From positions 72,005,617 through 72,069,616 of the forward strand of contig NC_087063.1 in NCBI RefSeq assembly GCF_963678635.1: a DNA stretch of 64,000 nt. The letters run 5' to 3'. The notes below the pieces were generated by a model that was not told the DNA's origin, did not search any database, and saw nothing but the letters and a program-made list of their open reading frames with translations. Shown piece by piece: positions 1 through 10,969 of this stretch. The position numbers and the translations under genes are program-made. The stretch is from Symsagittifera roscoffensis (Eukaryota > Xenacoelomorpha > Acoela > Convolutidae). Position 1 is the stretch's first letter, and every line of letters starts with the position of its first letter.

Positions 1-748
1 CTTAGATTCACAAAAATGTTCCTTTAGAATACAGAACAAAAGTTTCTACTAATTTTGTTCTCGCTTGTCAAACGGTAACGTAGGATGAAAACTGGAATAC
101 ATGAATTTGAACAGATTGTCAGACCATTAAACTAGTTTTCTATAACTTCCGTAAAAAACAAACGTTTTGCAACGTACAGAATCAATCTCTAACAAGAATA
201 GCCGGTTACTGTGCAAGTAATAGAGATTGTTCCAATCACAGTCTTTTTTTTTACAAATTGTGGCATAGTGACGTTTCTATGCTCATTCTTACGTCAAATT
301 TAGATAATGTAATTGGTTTCTTTTTGGATACCAAAGTCGTTAACAACATGCCATACCGCCGTTAAATGGTGCTATACTTTTCAATCAGTCTCTGTCTTCT
401 TATGAAAGATTTAAGTTGATATAAATTAGATTTTGTCATGATATCTTTTTACATTCGTCATCTATTTATATATGTATACATGATCAATTAAACTTCACAA
501 ACCTCCACAAACCTCCATTATTTCTTTCTTTTTGTCCATCGATAAGGGATCTGCTTCTGCCCGCTTGAGTTTGATCATGAGGCTATAAAACTGACCGCTT
601 AATGCCTACAATGGAAGAATTGACACTTTTAAGCTGGAAAATGGGCCTCGATCTAACTAGGCTTAAACTTTTGCTCCTATTGACCCCTAATTTTACAATC
701 TATAATTATGAAATGCGAGCTGATAAACTTACGGGACAGAACTTGCAA
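1..748. other. AT-rich flank, no gene seen
   Basis: I see no open frame with recognisable protein features on either strand, no RNA gene and no mobile-element end. A short direct duplication (cacaaacctc twice) lies near 497-520. It could be intergenic DNA or an intron of the VWA gene that begins further right. Confidence 0.5.
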
Positions 749-885
749 CCGGGGTTTGATCCAGGATTTTCTCGAGGGTGGCTGATTTTCAAAATAAAGT
801 CGAAAAACTTATCGAACTTTTTTCGAGGTCGACAAATTGATTCTCTGACCTCTCCCAAATTTTAAGGTTCTCGTCAGCCAAAAAT
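749..885 (+). mobile_element. Relic of hAT-type miniature element (5' part)
   Basis: The stretch matches, with many changes, the first ~140 bases of the better-preserved element at 27494-27810. Shared landmarks in the same order are aggattttctcga, gattttcaaaa, aggtcgac followed by aaattgatt, and ctctcc. The terminal repeat is eroded here (ccggggtttgatccagg against caggggcggatttagg) and I see no 3' end. The short open frame over this region (602-865) is explained by the repeat and is not a gene. Confidence 0.6.
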
Positions 886-892
886 GCTTATC

Positions 893-1859
893 TCAAATTA
901 ATACAAAGGAAGACCTAAATCCGCTGGTGCATGCAACTCAATTAACGAAACGGTTTATTAGAATGATTTAGCAGTTCTTCATCACATCTAGTTCCGTCGC
1001 ATAAAAAAGGACACTTAAGAATTTTTTTTATTCTTAGACAGAAATTGACTAAAAATTAGGCAATTGATTTGCAGAATGCCAAATAGAGATAAGCTGAGTA
1101 ATATTTGGTGTTTTTTTCTTTGAAGTAAAACTTTTACGAGGGCTTAGCGAATGTTTCAACAAATATTTTCAGGCCTTGGCTTCTAAGTTCTTCTTATATT
1201 GCTTACGGGATTTTTTTTGGCAATAAAAAGACCTCTTTGACACCTTCTTTTTAATTCCCAAACGACGCTTTGAAAACACTAGTTTTAACCCGGCTGTTTT
1301 CAACCGCAAATCAAATAATCAAATTTTGTATTGAAACAAATTTTTTCTAAGAAAATGTTTTTTGCATGCAAAATTGAATTTATTTAACGTAGTCCTGGTT
1401 ACACAAAAACTGGATTGCTTCCAATGCATTTAAACGCAAGATGATCAAATCTTTGGTGACTCTAATTTGGAGTAAACCATGGTTTTTGTCACTTGTATGC
1501 GGTCATGAGCAGATCGCATCAACTTTGAGAAATAAGTTTAAAAAAAAAACAAGTTTTTTTAGTTTATGGGAAAACGCTAGTCATACAATTTCGTTATATA
1601 AAAAATCACTAATCATAGACATTTCTTGCAATTTTCTGTACCTATGGAATCGCAAGAAAAGTGTATGATTCGCGTTTTTTCAATTATAAAAATTGTATGA
1701 GTAGCTTTTTTGGTCAACCCGGAACATCTGGGCAAATACCTAAATGTTCCGACTGTCCTTAATTCATATCGAATAATTTCTGGGAAAAATATTGAAAACC
1801 TGTAAAATTTGAGCAATAGCAAAGTGTGAAATGTTGAGTTGTAAGAAATTAATACGACC
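893..1859. other. Non-coding stretch, nothing recognised
   Basis: Only short random-looking frames with AT-driven composition are present. No splice-bounded exon, repeat array or RNA gene could be supported. Confidence 0.5.
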
Positions 1860-2260
1860 GATCCGATTAGCTATCCTCAGCTCAATTTGGAAGGATTATG
1901 TTGTGCAGGATAATTTGCCGAGCATTATTAATTCGCGTTACGTTTTCAGTTAAATGAATAAATTCTTCAAAGCGCGAATAATTTAGTCCAAAACTTTGCC
2001 AATTTGGCAATTTTCAAACCCCCAGAACTTTACACAAAATAATTGGAGGCAAAATATCTTTTCAGTTTTGAACTCAGGAAGGAGATAGGTTCAAGGGGGT
2101 ATAAAAATTTTTGGTTGAAAACTATTATATCGATCGGCGAAAATTGACTGAATAAAAAAACCACACCAAATATAAATAATCCTCACATTCTTGGAAAGTC
2201 GGAACAACAAAACTCAAAATACTCAATTTTTTAGTCGGAGAAACCATTTCTTACACCACA
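1860..2260 (-). repeat. Dispersed repeat family, copy 1
   Basis: Segments of this stretch recur at about 22650-23370 (same strand) and, inverted, at about 24180-24510 and 63040-63590. Shared landmarks include the ggcaattttcaaaccccca-like block followed by aactt, a following aggcaaaat(atc)tt block, and gtcggaacaacaaaa. The copies diverge strongly, so this looks like an old interspersed non-autonomous element. Its ends and superfamily cannot be fixed from four partial copies. Confidence 0.5.
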
Positions 2261-2436
2261 AAGATAAATACTTCATGTCAGATAAGAATGGGGATTAAAA
2301 ACTTTCCGAAGAGTTCTTGGGGGAGCTCTTGATAAAATTTGACACCTTCTTATCGAGATTTTTTTTTAACAAAGGAACTACTTTATAATGGATGCCCCTG
2401 AGAGTCCACCTGAGAGTCCACATCGTAATAAAAAAT

Positions 2437-2645
2437 GATGACAATTTTTGACAATTCTTGACAATTCTTGACAAATGATGACAATTCTTTGATGACAATT
2501 TTTGATCTGATCACTTTTATGAAATGAAACGCAGTCTGCCTAAGACAATTTTTGACAATTTTGACAATTTATGACAATTGATGACAATTCTTTGATGACA
2601 ATTTTTGATCTGATCACTTTTATGAAGTGAAACGCAGTCTGCCTG
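2437..2645. repeat. Small tandem duplication with tgacaatt microrepeats
   Basis: The motif tgacaattyttga is iterated many times. A block of about 64 bases starting atgacaattctttgatgaca and ending cgcagtctgcct occurs twice, at about 2481-2543 and 2581-2643, nearly identical and about 100 bases apart. This is a simple local duplication. The open frames across it are not supported as genes. Confidence 0.7.
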
Positions 2646-2799
2646 CGGTTTTCGTCCCGGATGTATATTTTGCGCTCAGTTTTCAAGTTAAACAGATTAT
2701 GATTTAAAAACTCAACGCTGTGCGACACAATGTTTAACCACGTTTGACTTGTGATCACTTTAAACACATAAACTGACGATGTTTGACCCTTGATTCATT

Positions 2800-3190
2800 T
2801 TTAGTTTGAACAAAATGTTTGTCTTTTGAGCGTTTTGGGCCTGTTTAGCCAGTTACGCTCAAAAATTTGATGAACGGTTTGAGAAGTTTGATCAACTTTT
2901 TCTTTTTTTAGCCATTCACTTTTTTTAAGCGTTTTGAGCCTATTATGAGCAGTCTTTTCTAAATAGTTGACGGTTTTTGGCAGTTTTTTCAATTACCGCT
3001 CAAAACATCCAAAGATGTATGAACAGATTTCAGCGAACTTTTTTTTAAATATCGCTTGACATCTCTCAAGATTTTTGAGGTATTTGAGCGGCTCTGGTAA
3101 ACAAAACCGTTCGGAAACTACTCCTGATGCAACATTTTGAGCATAATTGGCAAAAAAACTCTCAAAACAGCTCAAAATTAGCTTGAAGTC
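2800..3190. repeat. Cluster of TTTTGAGC motifs in both orientations
   Basis: TTTTGAGC or its complement GCTCAAAA appears about eight times in under 400 bases, for example near 2826, 2860, 2935, 2997, 3136 and 3170. Spacing is irregular and orientation alternates. I cannot say whether it is a decayed tandem repeat, an inverted-repeat element or a regulatory cluster. The small minus-strand frames here (2801-2992, 2993-3214) have no protein features I recognise. Confidence 0.45.
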
Positions 3191-3539
3191 GGGCAGAAAA
3201 TCTGGTCTCGTCATTTTAACGCTGATCGATTGCTTCGGTCAAATCATGACACGAGTACTTCCGTCTTATTTGCTTTCTAAAGAGACACAGTTTAAATGCT
3301 ATTACGGGGTTGCTGTTATTATGATCTTCTTCAGCAATAAAACATAACTTTTAAACAAAAAAATATTGAAAAATTCATCTTACTTTTAATTAAACCAAAT
3401 TAATTTTTTTCTGCGAATTCGAAAGGAAGTATCTATTGGTCCTTACAGGCCTTTTAAGGAATTTCACTTCTATTTCTCAAATTCTTGACTGAGTTATTTT
3501 CATTTAGCGAAAGCTCTTTTTGCGTCTTGATGATTTTAA

Positions 3540-3979
3540 GTGGCACCATTATTGTCTACCACAGCTAGTCAATATTGGTCAGGCTGTGGTATACTTGAAG
3601 CTAGAGGTCACGTTAGAGCTCGTCTTCACCCACAATCAATCGACAATTTTTCTAACAATAACCGATTATTCGTTCGTCGATCCCTTTTAGCCCGGAGAAA
3701 AACTCATGATGCAAAGACAATCTCCAACTTTAGAAAAACGGATGATCCGTTTTGGTCAACAAAAGTGAATAAACTACTATGTTTACAGGCTGCTTTTTGG
3801 ATGCGTGCTGCTGGTATAAAGCAAAAAAACTACCAAACCAGTTTCGAAACAGCAGCAAAACAGTTTGAAAAAGTGAGCGCGAAATCTCAATCTGCGAATG
3901 TGAGATGTTTTCTGGCCTGCGAACAGGAGCCAGTGAATATCCTCTGGATCATGGATGAGTCAAGTTATATAGGCAGCCA
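3540..3979 (+). CDS. VWA-mucin gene, first visible coding exon (start of VWA domain)
   Basis: The frame is open from 3540. Its last ~17 codons read as the first beta strand and metal-site loop of a von Willebrand factor A domain: a Cys, then PVNILWIM, then DESSYIG, corresponding to the usual hydrophobic strand plus DxSxSIG. The exon ends at 3979 just before GTGAGT (3980-3985), a strong donor, leaving phase 2. That matches the phase 2 acceptor at 26915. The 5' boundary is uncertain: 3540 is only where the frame opens after a stop, and acceptor-like sites exist at 3788 (tttacag) and 3926 (gcgaacag). No signal peptide or start codon is identified, so upstream exons may lie outside the window. 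The MIDAS loop has Tyr where the second Ser normally stands. Identification of the VWA start is firm; the 5' limit is not. Confidence 0.65.
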
Positions 3980-4522
3980 GTGAGTAATATATATTTTTTT
4001 TCAGAGTGCAAGTATCCCAGAATGCAAAAAAAAATTAATTGTTTTTCAATGTCTTCATTTTTTGTTCTCTTTTTTTTTTGGTGATAAAGAACACTTCAAT
4101 GTGGCAGAAAAAACCGTAGATCGAGAAGCGTTTAAAAACATCGTTGAATGAAAAACGGCAAGTTTCCTCAACCCGTTTTTTGAAACTGAAAAAATGTGTT
4201 TCAAAGATTAAAAATAATCAGTATATCATTATCAGAATGAGAGGAGGTGTTCTTGTTGTTGAATCATCTTCGCAAACAACTCAAAAAAATTGGTTTTGTA
4301 GCAGGCTCAAATTGTATATAGTAGCTTGAGTTTTTTATACCATGAAAAATGAAAAAAACGACTGACAAAAGATTGAAAAAGTTGAGTGGTCCGGCATCAA
4401 AAAACAGCTGAATTTTTTGATAATTTCCCGCTGATGGTCAAAATGAGTTAAAAATTGCTTCAGCAAACTTATCTGGAAAATGACTGTTCCAACCCATGCT
4501 TAAAGTTCTCATGAGCAGTTCG

Positions 4523-4526
4523 GTAG
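4523..4526. repeat. Target site duplication GTAG (left)
   Basis: GTAG directly precedes the TG start of the left LTR and is repeated at 21835-21838 directly after the CA end of the right LTR. A 4-bp duplication is typical of many Ty3/gypsy integrases. Confidence 0.8.
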
Positions 4527-4936
4527 TGAGTTATAACCGATGTGGTTAACTCATAGAGTAATTTTGGATAGGATACACCGTCTGCTCGTCACGCTATCTT
4601 ATTTTCGGCCGGATAGATTCGTGCAACTTCTTAGTCTAATGCCGATCCTAATCTTACTCTTATACTTTCTAGTCTCAGGGTGTTTAACTAGTCTCTGCTA
4701 GGCTCAATAGATCTAGGGTATACTGGTTTATTGCGGCTGCTGAAGTTCTCTTGGAGAGACAACTAATTTCTAAGTTAAATTCAAATCTCTCTGCTGCTGA
4801 AATTACAAGTAATTTCAGCACTTACAAATAAGTGGGTTGTTAGTTAGATGGATTATGATTGGTTAATATTAAATACTTTACAGTGGTAAAATATCTAATT
4901 TATCCAATCATAAAATATAGTTTAGATTAGGTTCCA
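4527..4936 (-). repeat. 3' LTR (left copy)
   Basis: 410 bp, starting TGAGTTATAACC and ending GATTAGGTTCCA on the + strand. Aligned by eye without gaps to 21425-21834, I count 12 differences (about 97% identity), mostly transitions. It contains an almost perfect palindrome at 4794-4821 whose outermost pair is broken here (C at 4794) but intact in the other LTR. Confidence 0.95.
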
Positions 4937-4950
4937 CCCATCCGGGTTTT
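4937..4950 (-). promoter_or_regulatory. Weak polypurine tract candidate next to 3' LTR
   Basis: On the minus strand the bases just before the 3' LTR read CCCGGATGGG. This is only a short purine run (GGATGGG minus one T), poorer than typical polypurine tracts. It is where plus-strand priming should occur in this family. Confidence 0.35.
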
Positions 4951-7406
4951 ACAGAGTTTTTAGAATTATCTTTCTGCAATTCAAAGGATGGATGATGAAC
5001 GTTGGTATTTGGCGAACGTCATGTTCTTGTCCGGATCCTCTTGTTAAAGAAGTTCCAGGACGCTTGAGTTAGGAACATTAATCGTTGTGTCGTCTTGTGA
5101 CAACGACTGGGTTCCCCAATGTAATCAATCTGATTTCAAAATGGTTTGCTATGACGGGTTTTTCTGTATTATATAGAGAATTTGTTTTGTGTTCAACCTC
5201 GTCTGGGTATGGCGTGGAGATCGTACGTGGAAGGGATGCCTCGTAACTCGGATCTGCACGTATACTTGAACATCGAGGTGCTCATTGGTCTAGTTCAATG
5301 AAGTCCTTTTCTGCGAAGTCAAGTCGTACTCTAAATCCTTTGAGTTGTGATTGTGGACGGCATATCGGTTGTCGTTAGCCATTTTTGTTCGAGTGTGATG
5401 GAATCCTTTTGTCTTTGGATGTTCGTCTTTGTTGATGTGTGTTGATCTATATACTGCAAGGTATAATTTACATTTTATAAAATTTTATTAGTTCGGTTTT
5501 TTAATCATGAATTTAGTTAGTTGTTTTCACAAAAGCCTTTTGTTTTAGTTCGGTTATTTTGAAGAGTTACTCACCCTTGAGTACCTCTTATTAAAAATAA
5601 AAGTGTGGTCATAAAGCGTGGATGTAGCGCGGTGGGTTAGGCTGGCTATAGAGCATGCTCAGGACGTCCTCTCTGGTGGGTTAGGCCAGGAGTGGGATAT
5701 GATTTCGTGCTGTTTCTTTGAGAGGTCCTGTTATGTGATAACGTTTTATGTTGGGTTTATGTTGGTCTTTCTTGTGTTTTTTTGGTTGTGTCCTTTTTTC
5801 AAAAATCAAATAATTTTTGGTATGGGTTTGTCTTGCGACTTTTTTGTGTTTTATTATTTCTTTCTTAGACTTTATAATAGTCTTTAAAAGAATAAATTAT
5901 CCAGTTTTAAACAACGTTAATCCGGTTTGGGTACCGTTGGTTTTCTTTTCTTAGTCATGCTGTTATTTTATGATTTGTGGTGTTTAGTAAGCTGCCTTCG
6001 TTAGTTTGGTTTAGTTATAATTCCTTTCCAACCGGGTTAAAGGAAAGTTATCGCGTGTTAGAGTTGTTGAGTGTTAAAACTTGAAACTCAAAATCATTAT
6101 TTAAACAATTCTTCGTGGGCGAGCTGTGCGAGTTTGGATAGAATTCTTGTGCGAGTGAATGAAAATATCAAAAGGTTAGTACTGCATTTTCATTTTATCA
6201 GTTTATTACATAGAATTTCAAATTTACTGCTTTTTTGGGAAAATTTAAAGTTATAAATTTTCATAATTTTTTATACCCTACATAAGTATATTATCTAGGT
6301 GTTAGTGTTGCGGTGAGTCTATATAGCATATTTTTATTCTTTTCTATGTCGTCATGGTAATATGCTGTCCAGTGGTAATATGCTGTCCAGTGAAGTGTGG
6401 GCATTAAAACATGTTCATCTACAAAACTACGTGTGTCGTTAGTGTCGTTAGGTGTGTTTAATGTATATTGTGGGAATGAGTGTAAGGTAATTGCTAGAAA
6501 ATCTTTCGTGTTGGTGTGTTGTGGATGATTAATATATTCGCAGGCTGTTCCTGGTTTGGTCGGGAATGGATGGTTCGGGAATTTCCTTTTAAAAATGCGA
6601 TAAGCTCGGTTAGTGCTATTAGATGTTTCGGTGGATGTGGATGATTGTGCTAATGATGCAGTGTAAGCTGAGGAGGGTGTAGGAGTAGGTGGGTTTGAGG
6701 ATTCTATTGTGGATGAAATTTGATGTACGGTGAGGGTGTTAGGGTATATTAACTGTTGTTGTAGGGTGATAAAATTATCGAGTTCCTGGGAAATTTGGGG
6801 GGTATCTGGAGAATTATTAGATGATCGGTCGGAATGAAGTGGAGAGTAGGTTGCGGTTACTTGCGAAGCATAAGGAGGAGTGGAAACGGATGGGAGTGAA
6901 TTATTTGGTGGGATTGGTTGAAAAGGGGGTTTTGAAAAAACTGAGGAGTTGATTTGAAAATTATTGGATGGAGATGGTTCGGAGTCTGCAAATTCGTCAG
7001 AGGTTTCTATATTAGGGTTATTAAGTTGTGAGATGGAGTATAAAATTGAAATATCTGAGTTAGTATCCGAATTCGTGCTTGATGATATAATAATACTTGG
7101 GAAATCGGGTGGTGGGAAAGCAAGAAGTGGGATTATTGGGATTGGAGTGTGGAGGTTGGTTGGGTGGGAATTTCAGCGGTGTAGGGATCCAAGTTGTCGG
7201 CTCACCGTGGGCTGAAAAAATGATTATTTTGAGACTGAAAAGCGGTGGTATGGGGTTGTTCGATAATTTGTTCATATGTATTATCATCTTGTGAATGACG
7301 TGTCATTATATATTGTATGGGACTTTGCGATATATTTGGTCTAAAATTTGGATTATGTGTTTTTGATAGGTTTCGGAAATTACGTGGGACTAAGGATAAT
7401 GGATGG
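4951..7406 (-). other. Retroelement region between env and 3' LTR
   Basis: About 2.4 kb in which I find no long minus-strand frame. Just after the env stop, a neighbouring frame stays open for ~70 codons (about 7205-7417) and has a Gln/Asn/Ser/Pro-rich composition. A further minus-strand frame, 7060-7287, is proline-rich. Both look like a degraded continuation of the env C-terminal tail. The + strand frames here (5618-5887, 6964-7215, 7348-7638) are shadows with no domain. The remainder appears to be 3' untranslated sequence. Confidence 0.5.
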
Positions 7407-9407
7407 TTATGTGATAGGGGGGGGCAACTGTGGTGCGGTAGGTGTTACTTCTATGTTATTATGTTCTTCGTCGTACGTGTTCTGTCTTGTCGCTATTTTT
7501 GTATTATATTCTTTTATTTGTGCGTCTAGAAGAATTTTGTTGATTGATGAAGAAAAAATTCCAAAAAACCCTGGAAATAGTATGCGTGCTACACTTGCTT
7601 GTCTATTTACTTGTGTGTGTATAGCGCATGTGTTATAGAATCCTTTTAAAAGAGAAAAAAGAAATCCTATAAAGTTAAACATTGCGTATAGGATAGTTAA
7701 TTTTTCTAAGATGTAATAAGGCCATCCTAGAAAATCGAGAATTTCATTTTTTAGGGTAACAAAGCTAAAAATATTTATAGGTGAAATATCTTGTGGTCTG
7801 TGTTTTTCACCGTTTAGGTATATATAGTCTTTATTGTCTTTAAAGTATCCGCTATAATCTTGTGTATAAAAATCTGCAAATCCTGCGGTTTCGGCAAGTT
7901 TTCGTAAATTTTGATCAATTGATTGTCTTTGTATAGTGTCCATATCTGATTTTGAATATATTCCAATTGATTGTAAATCAATATTTGGTTTACGAGCAAT
8001 AGCTCTGATGCTTTCGGGTGAAAATTTTTTGAGTGATTGCATTAACGTAGGGTATGGAGTAAGAAGATATTTTTTATCTTCATCAGGGTTCAATTGTACT
8101 ACATTGTGGCTATTTTCTGATCCACATGGGACTGCGGTATCCCAAAAATATGTTCGTCTTGAAAGTGTGTCAGCAAAATGTACCTTATTTTTATAAAATA
8201 TAGGGATTCTTTTATAGCATCGTTTGTCTTCAAAAACGTATAGTGGTGATACTTTTTTGGTACAAGTATAAAACCATAAGATGTTTCCTTCATAGTCTAA
8301 AAAATTTGATCTATTTCCTGATAGTAAATATCCTGCGTAGGGTATTTTTAATACTGCTAGTGCAAGTGATTGTAATATTTGTGTTCTTTCTAATTCGCAT
8401 AGTTGGTGTAGTGTTTCTAATTCAGAGAGTGACATTTCTTGAAAAATTCGGCTAATCGTGTAGTCTAGTTTCATATCTAAGTGAATATCATATTCGTATG
8501 GAATTGATTCTATAAAATATTTTTCGTGAAATTTTATCATTCGAGCGTGTATTTTCGCTACTTGAAATGTTGTGCATGTATCTTCGGGAAACCAAACAAT
8601 TGTTGCTTGTGTCCGTGCTGTAGGATCACAATAACCTTGATCCTTTTTACAAGGTAATCTAATTCCTTGATAGATCATTGTGTTGTCGGATAAATCTCGT
8701 GTGAGTTGTATTTTTTCGAGTTGTATTTTCCAATCGAAAAACATTATTTCTTGATATCCTTTATTTTTTGTGTCTGCTTTGCAGTTTGATGGATTATTTA
8801 TTCCAATGTGTGGTATCCAGTGCTTATCGTGTATGTCATAAGTTAATCTTTCGTGTGCGCCGTTGTTTGGGTTTTTTTCATCTAGTTTTATAAGTCCTTG
8901 ATATCTTTCAAGTTCTGCTTGATGTACAGAATCGGCAAAGAATTGAAAATATAATAGTTTTTTGTCGGTGTTTTTATTTCTTTTGATATTTAGTCTGAGT
9001 AGCTCGCTTTTACAATCACCGGGATTTAGATGTAGAAGTCGTTCTTTATTACTTTGGTAGAATGATTCGTGGTCAAGTCGGTTTTTATTTTTGTTTGAAA
9101 CTTGTGAACAATGTACTTTCTTTTCGGAAAATGTTGCTGTAAGTTTATATCCTGCGACTGTTGTTGCTCGGGCTTTTGAATACAGTGTCGCTATTACATT
9201 TGTAGTTTCTATAGCTTGTGGTTCTGTTTCGCATTGTGATACTTGATTTATTGCATATTTGTTAAGTGTTATTTGTTTATTTTCTTCACAATCGTAGTGT
9301 GTTACTAATATGTCCTGGGGTCCTGTGCGAGGAGAAGGATTTGTGTTCTGATTGGGAAAAATTAGAAAAAAGATTTGTTGAAATATCATTATTTTTAGAA
9401 TATACAT
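7407..9407 (-). CDS. env-like: Env-like glycoprotein gene of the retroelement
   Basis: An open frame of 666 codons from a true ATG at 9407-9405 to a stop at 7407. The N-terminus is hydrophobic (residues ~1-16, with a second Met at 7) and fits a signal peptide. The ectodomain has 12 cysteines, including a GYC...TIVW...C arrangement around residues 260-285, and at least one N-glycosylation sequon (NRS). A membrane-spanning stretch lies at about 570-588 (KLTILYAMFNFIGFLFSLL), with a second short hydrophobic stretch at ~607-620, then a proline-rich tail. Position after integrase, topology and cysteines support an envelope role. I cannot assign a fusion class or viral source. The stop follows a run of 8 C at 7417-7424, and the adjacent frame stays open beyond it, so the original tail may have been longer. 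It is notable that this frame is intact while gag and pol are broken. Confidence 0.72.
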   Translation of the reverse strand: MYILKIMIFQQIFFLIFPNQNTNPSPRTGPQDILVTHYDCEENKQITLNKYAINQVSQCETEPQAIETTNVIATLYSKARATTVAGYKLTATFSEKKVHCSQVSNKNKNRLDHESFYQSNKERLLHLNPGDCKSELLRLNIKRNKNTDKKLLYFQFFADSVHQAELERYQGLIKLDEKNPNNGAHERLTYDIHDKHWIPHIGINNPSNCKADTKNKGYQEIMFFDWKIQLEKIQLTRDLSDNTMIYQGIRLPCKKDQGYCDPTARTQATIVWFPEDTCTTFQVAKIHARMIKFHEKYFIESIPYEYDIHLDMKLDYTISRIFQEMSLSELETLHQLCELERTQILQSLALAVLKIPYAGYLLSGNRSNFLDYEGNILWFYTCTKKVSPLYVFEDKRCYKRIPIFYKNKVHFADTLSRRTYFWDTAVPCGSENSHNVVQLNPDEDKKYLLTPYPTLMQSLKKFSPESIRAIARKPNIDLQSIGIYSKSDMDTIQRQSIDQNLRKLAETAGFADFYTQDYSGYFKDNKDYIYLNGEKHRPQDISPINIFSFVTLKNEILDFLGWPYYILEKLTILYAMFNFIGFLFSLLKGFYNTCAIHTQVNRQASVARILFPGFFGIFSSSINKILLDAQIKEYNTKIATRQNTYDEEHNNIEVTPTAPQLPPPIT

Positions 9408-10344
9408 GTGTATGATAATCCTGAGTATGGGTTATAAAATGTGATGTAACCAATTGTCTTTTTAGTATATCTGTCGTACTTATATATTACTTCAGTTGTT
9501 ATAAATGGTGGTGGTAGCGATTGAGCTGTTATATTGGGTGGGTTTAAGGGGTAAGGAGATTCAACAATGTTGTTAAGTTTAATCGTAATTTCGAATTTTA
9601 ATTGAAGACTATTTTGTTGGAGTATTTGGATGTTATGGTCCCGAATGTCTTCGTGGATGTCTTGTCTATATTGTAGTCTGTTGAGTGCTCAATTGTGGAG
9701 TCGGTTTTTTTCTGGATGTTGTCCAAATAATAGTGGGGGTGCTGTGAACGTGTTCCAAGCTAATCTTAAAGAGATATTTGTTGACGATTGTTCTCGATAT
9801 CTAGCGTCGAGGTTATTTGGGAAATTTAGGGGGAAAGGCGTCGGTGAAATCTGGCTTAAGGATGGTGTTGATGGTAGTGATAATGTTTCTGGTAGTGATG
9901 ATGATGTTGTTGTATCCGTAGAAATATCTATTGGGTCATTTATTAAATTTGGTTCACCTTGTGTGAATGAGTGTGTTGTCCAATATGGTAGTCGTGATGT
10001 TTGGTTGGGGGGTTAAAGAGATTGTCACATATTTGTTCAGATGTTGGTGTTAAACCTAAGTAATCTGAGGGTATACTTGAGGTGCTACGTTGTGAAAGAA
10101 GTGTAGGGGTTTCTGGTAATGTGCTATTCGGGTTTTCTGGAGTAATTGGTGATGGGGATTGGGGTATATCAAAATGAACTCGGGGGTTTGAAAATTTCTA
10201 TTTCGTCGTGGATGTATAATTTGTCTATTTATTTCAATTGTATTCTGATTTTGACTAATGTGTCTTATTCTACTTAATTCTTGTGGTAATTTGGGTATAA
10301 ATTATATGTTGGTTCACTTAGGGGTGCCTGTCGCTGAACTGGTT
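9408..10344 (-). other. Retroelement spacer upstream of env
   Basis: No minus-strand frame of convincing length or composition. The + strand frame 9630-10016 runs antisense to the element and has no domain. It may hold decayed coding sequence, since the minus strand keeps Thr/Pro/Asn-rich short open stretches. Confidence 0.45.
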
Positions 10345-10572
10345 CTAATGGTTCGGATAAGCGAGCGTGTCGTTCTTCAAAATTGTATGGGTTATCTTGG
10401 AAAGAAATTCGTGTGGATGTTTGGGGGTTTTGGGTAGTTGTAGGTATTGTCGGGTTTTCTTGGAACGATGTCGGTGAAGACTGATTGTGTGATTGTTGGT
10501 TAGCAATTTTTGAATGTATTCTGAATGATTTTTTCTAGTGAAAATGTTTATGTTTATTGTAGTATTCTTCAA
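10345..10572 (-). pseudogene. Small hydrophilic frame between int and env
   Basis: About 75 codons with no ATG (opens at TTG), rich in His, Lys, Asn and Thr. No motif is recognised. It overlaps the end of the 53-codon hydrophobic frame at 10535-10696 in another phase, and may be a decayed continuation of it or chance. Confidence 0.25.
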
Positions 10573-10696
10573 GGAAAATAATTAAAAGGATTGTTGCTAA
10601 AGCGAATGGGATTATTGCCTTTTTTATACATTTGCACATTGTCAATATTAGGGCTGATAAAAATGTTATAAAAATTACAAATTGTAAAAAAAACAT
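10535..10696 (-). CDS. Small two-helix membrane protein frame (53 aa)
   Basis: ATG at 10696-10694, stop at 10537-10535. The 53 residues contain two hydrophobic segments, roughly residues 2-20 and 26-43, separated by a basic CKCIKK loop, and end in a His/Lys-rich tail. It is too short to have been found as a long frame. It directly follows the 79-codon hydrophobic frame in sense order. It could be a fragment of a membrane-protein gene of the element, or chance in AT-rich DNA. Confidence 0.3.
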   Translation of the reverse strand: MFFLQFVIFITFLSALILTMCKCIKKAIIPFALATILLIIFLEEYYNKHKHFH

Positions 10697-10724
10697 CTGT
10701 TCTACTAAAAATTGTTCGTATCAT

Positions 10725-10964
10725 TTAAATAAACTTTGGGTTATCGTACCTGTGAATATGGTCAATTATTTGGGAAAGTTGGAGATATATTTCAAATAGG
10801 GAGTAGAAAATTAACAAAATGTTGCAAAAAATGATAAAAATTATTATAAAAGCTTCAAAGGTATCAAAAAGAAATATGAATGAAAGTTTAAGTATTGTGA
10901 AAAAGTTTATGAAAATATTGAAAATTGTATTTTTAAAGATATTGACTGATCGAGAGAAGAGCAT
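10725..10964 (-). CDS. Hydrophobic small frame between int and env (79 aa)
   Basis: 79 codons dominated by Ile, Phe and Leu, with two or three segments able to span a membrane (about residues 14-33 and 36-60). Its stop (TAA) is immediately followed by ATG in the same frame, which opens another ~50 codons. I recognise no family. Because it lies between integrase and env on the element's coding strand, an accessory or split env leader product is possible. Coincidental openness in T-rich sequence cannot be excluded. Confidence 0.3.
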   Translation of the reverse strand: MLFSRSVNIFKNTIFNIFINFFTILKLSFIFLFDTFEAFIIIFIIFCNILLIFYSLFEIYLQLSQIIDHIHRYDNPKFI

Positions 10965-10969
10965 TTAAG

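Noticed and set aside
602-865. 87-codon plus-strand frame
   Set aside because: Overlaps the hAT-type miniature element relic and has no protein features.
5618-8455. Plus-strand frames inside the retroelement (5618-5887, 6964-7215, 7097-7294, 7348-7638, 7936-8196, 8243-8455)
   Set aside because: All lie antisense to the env-like gene or its 3' region and show no domain.
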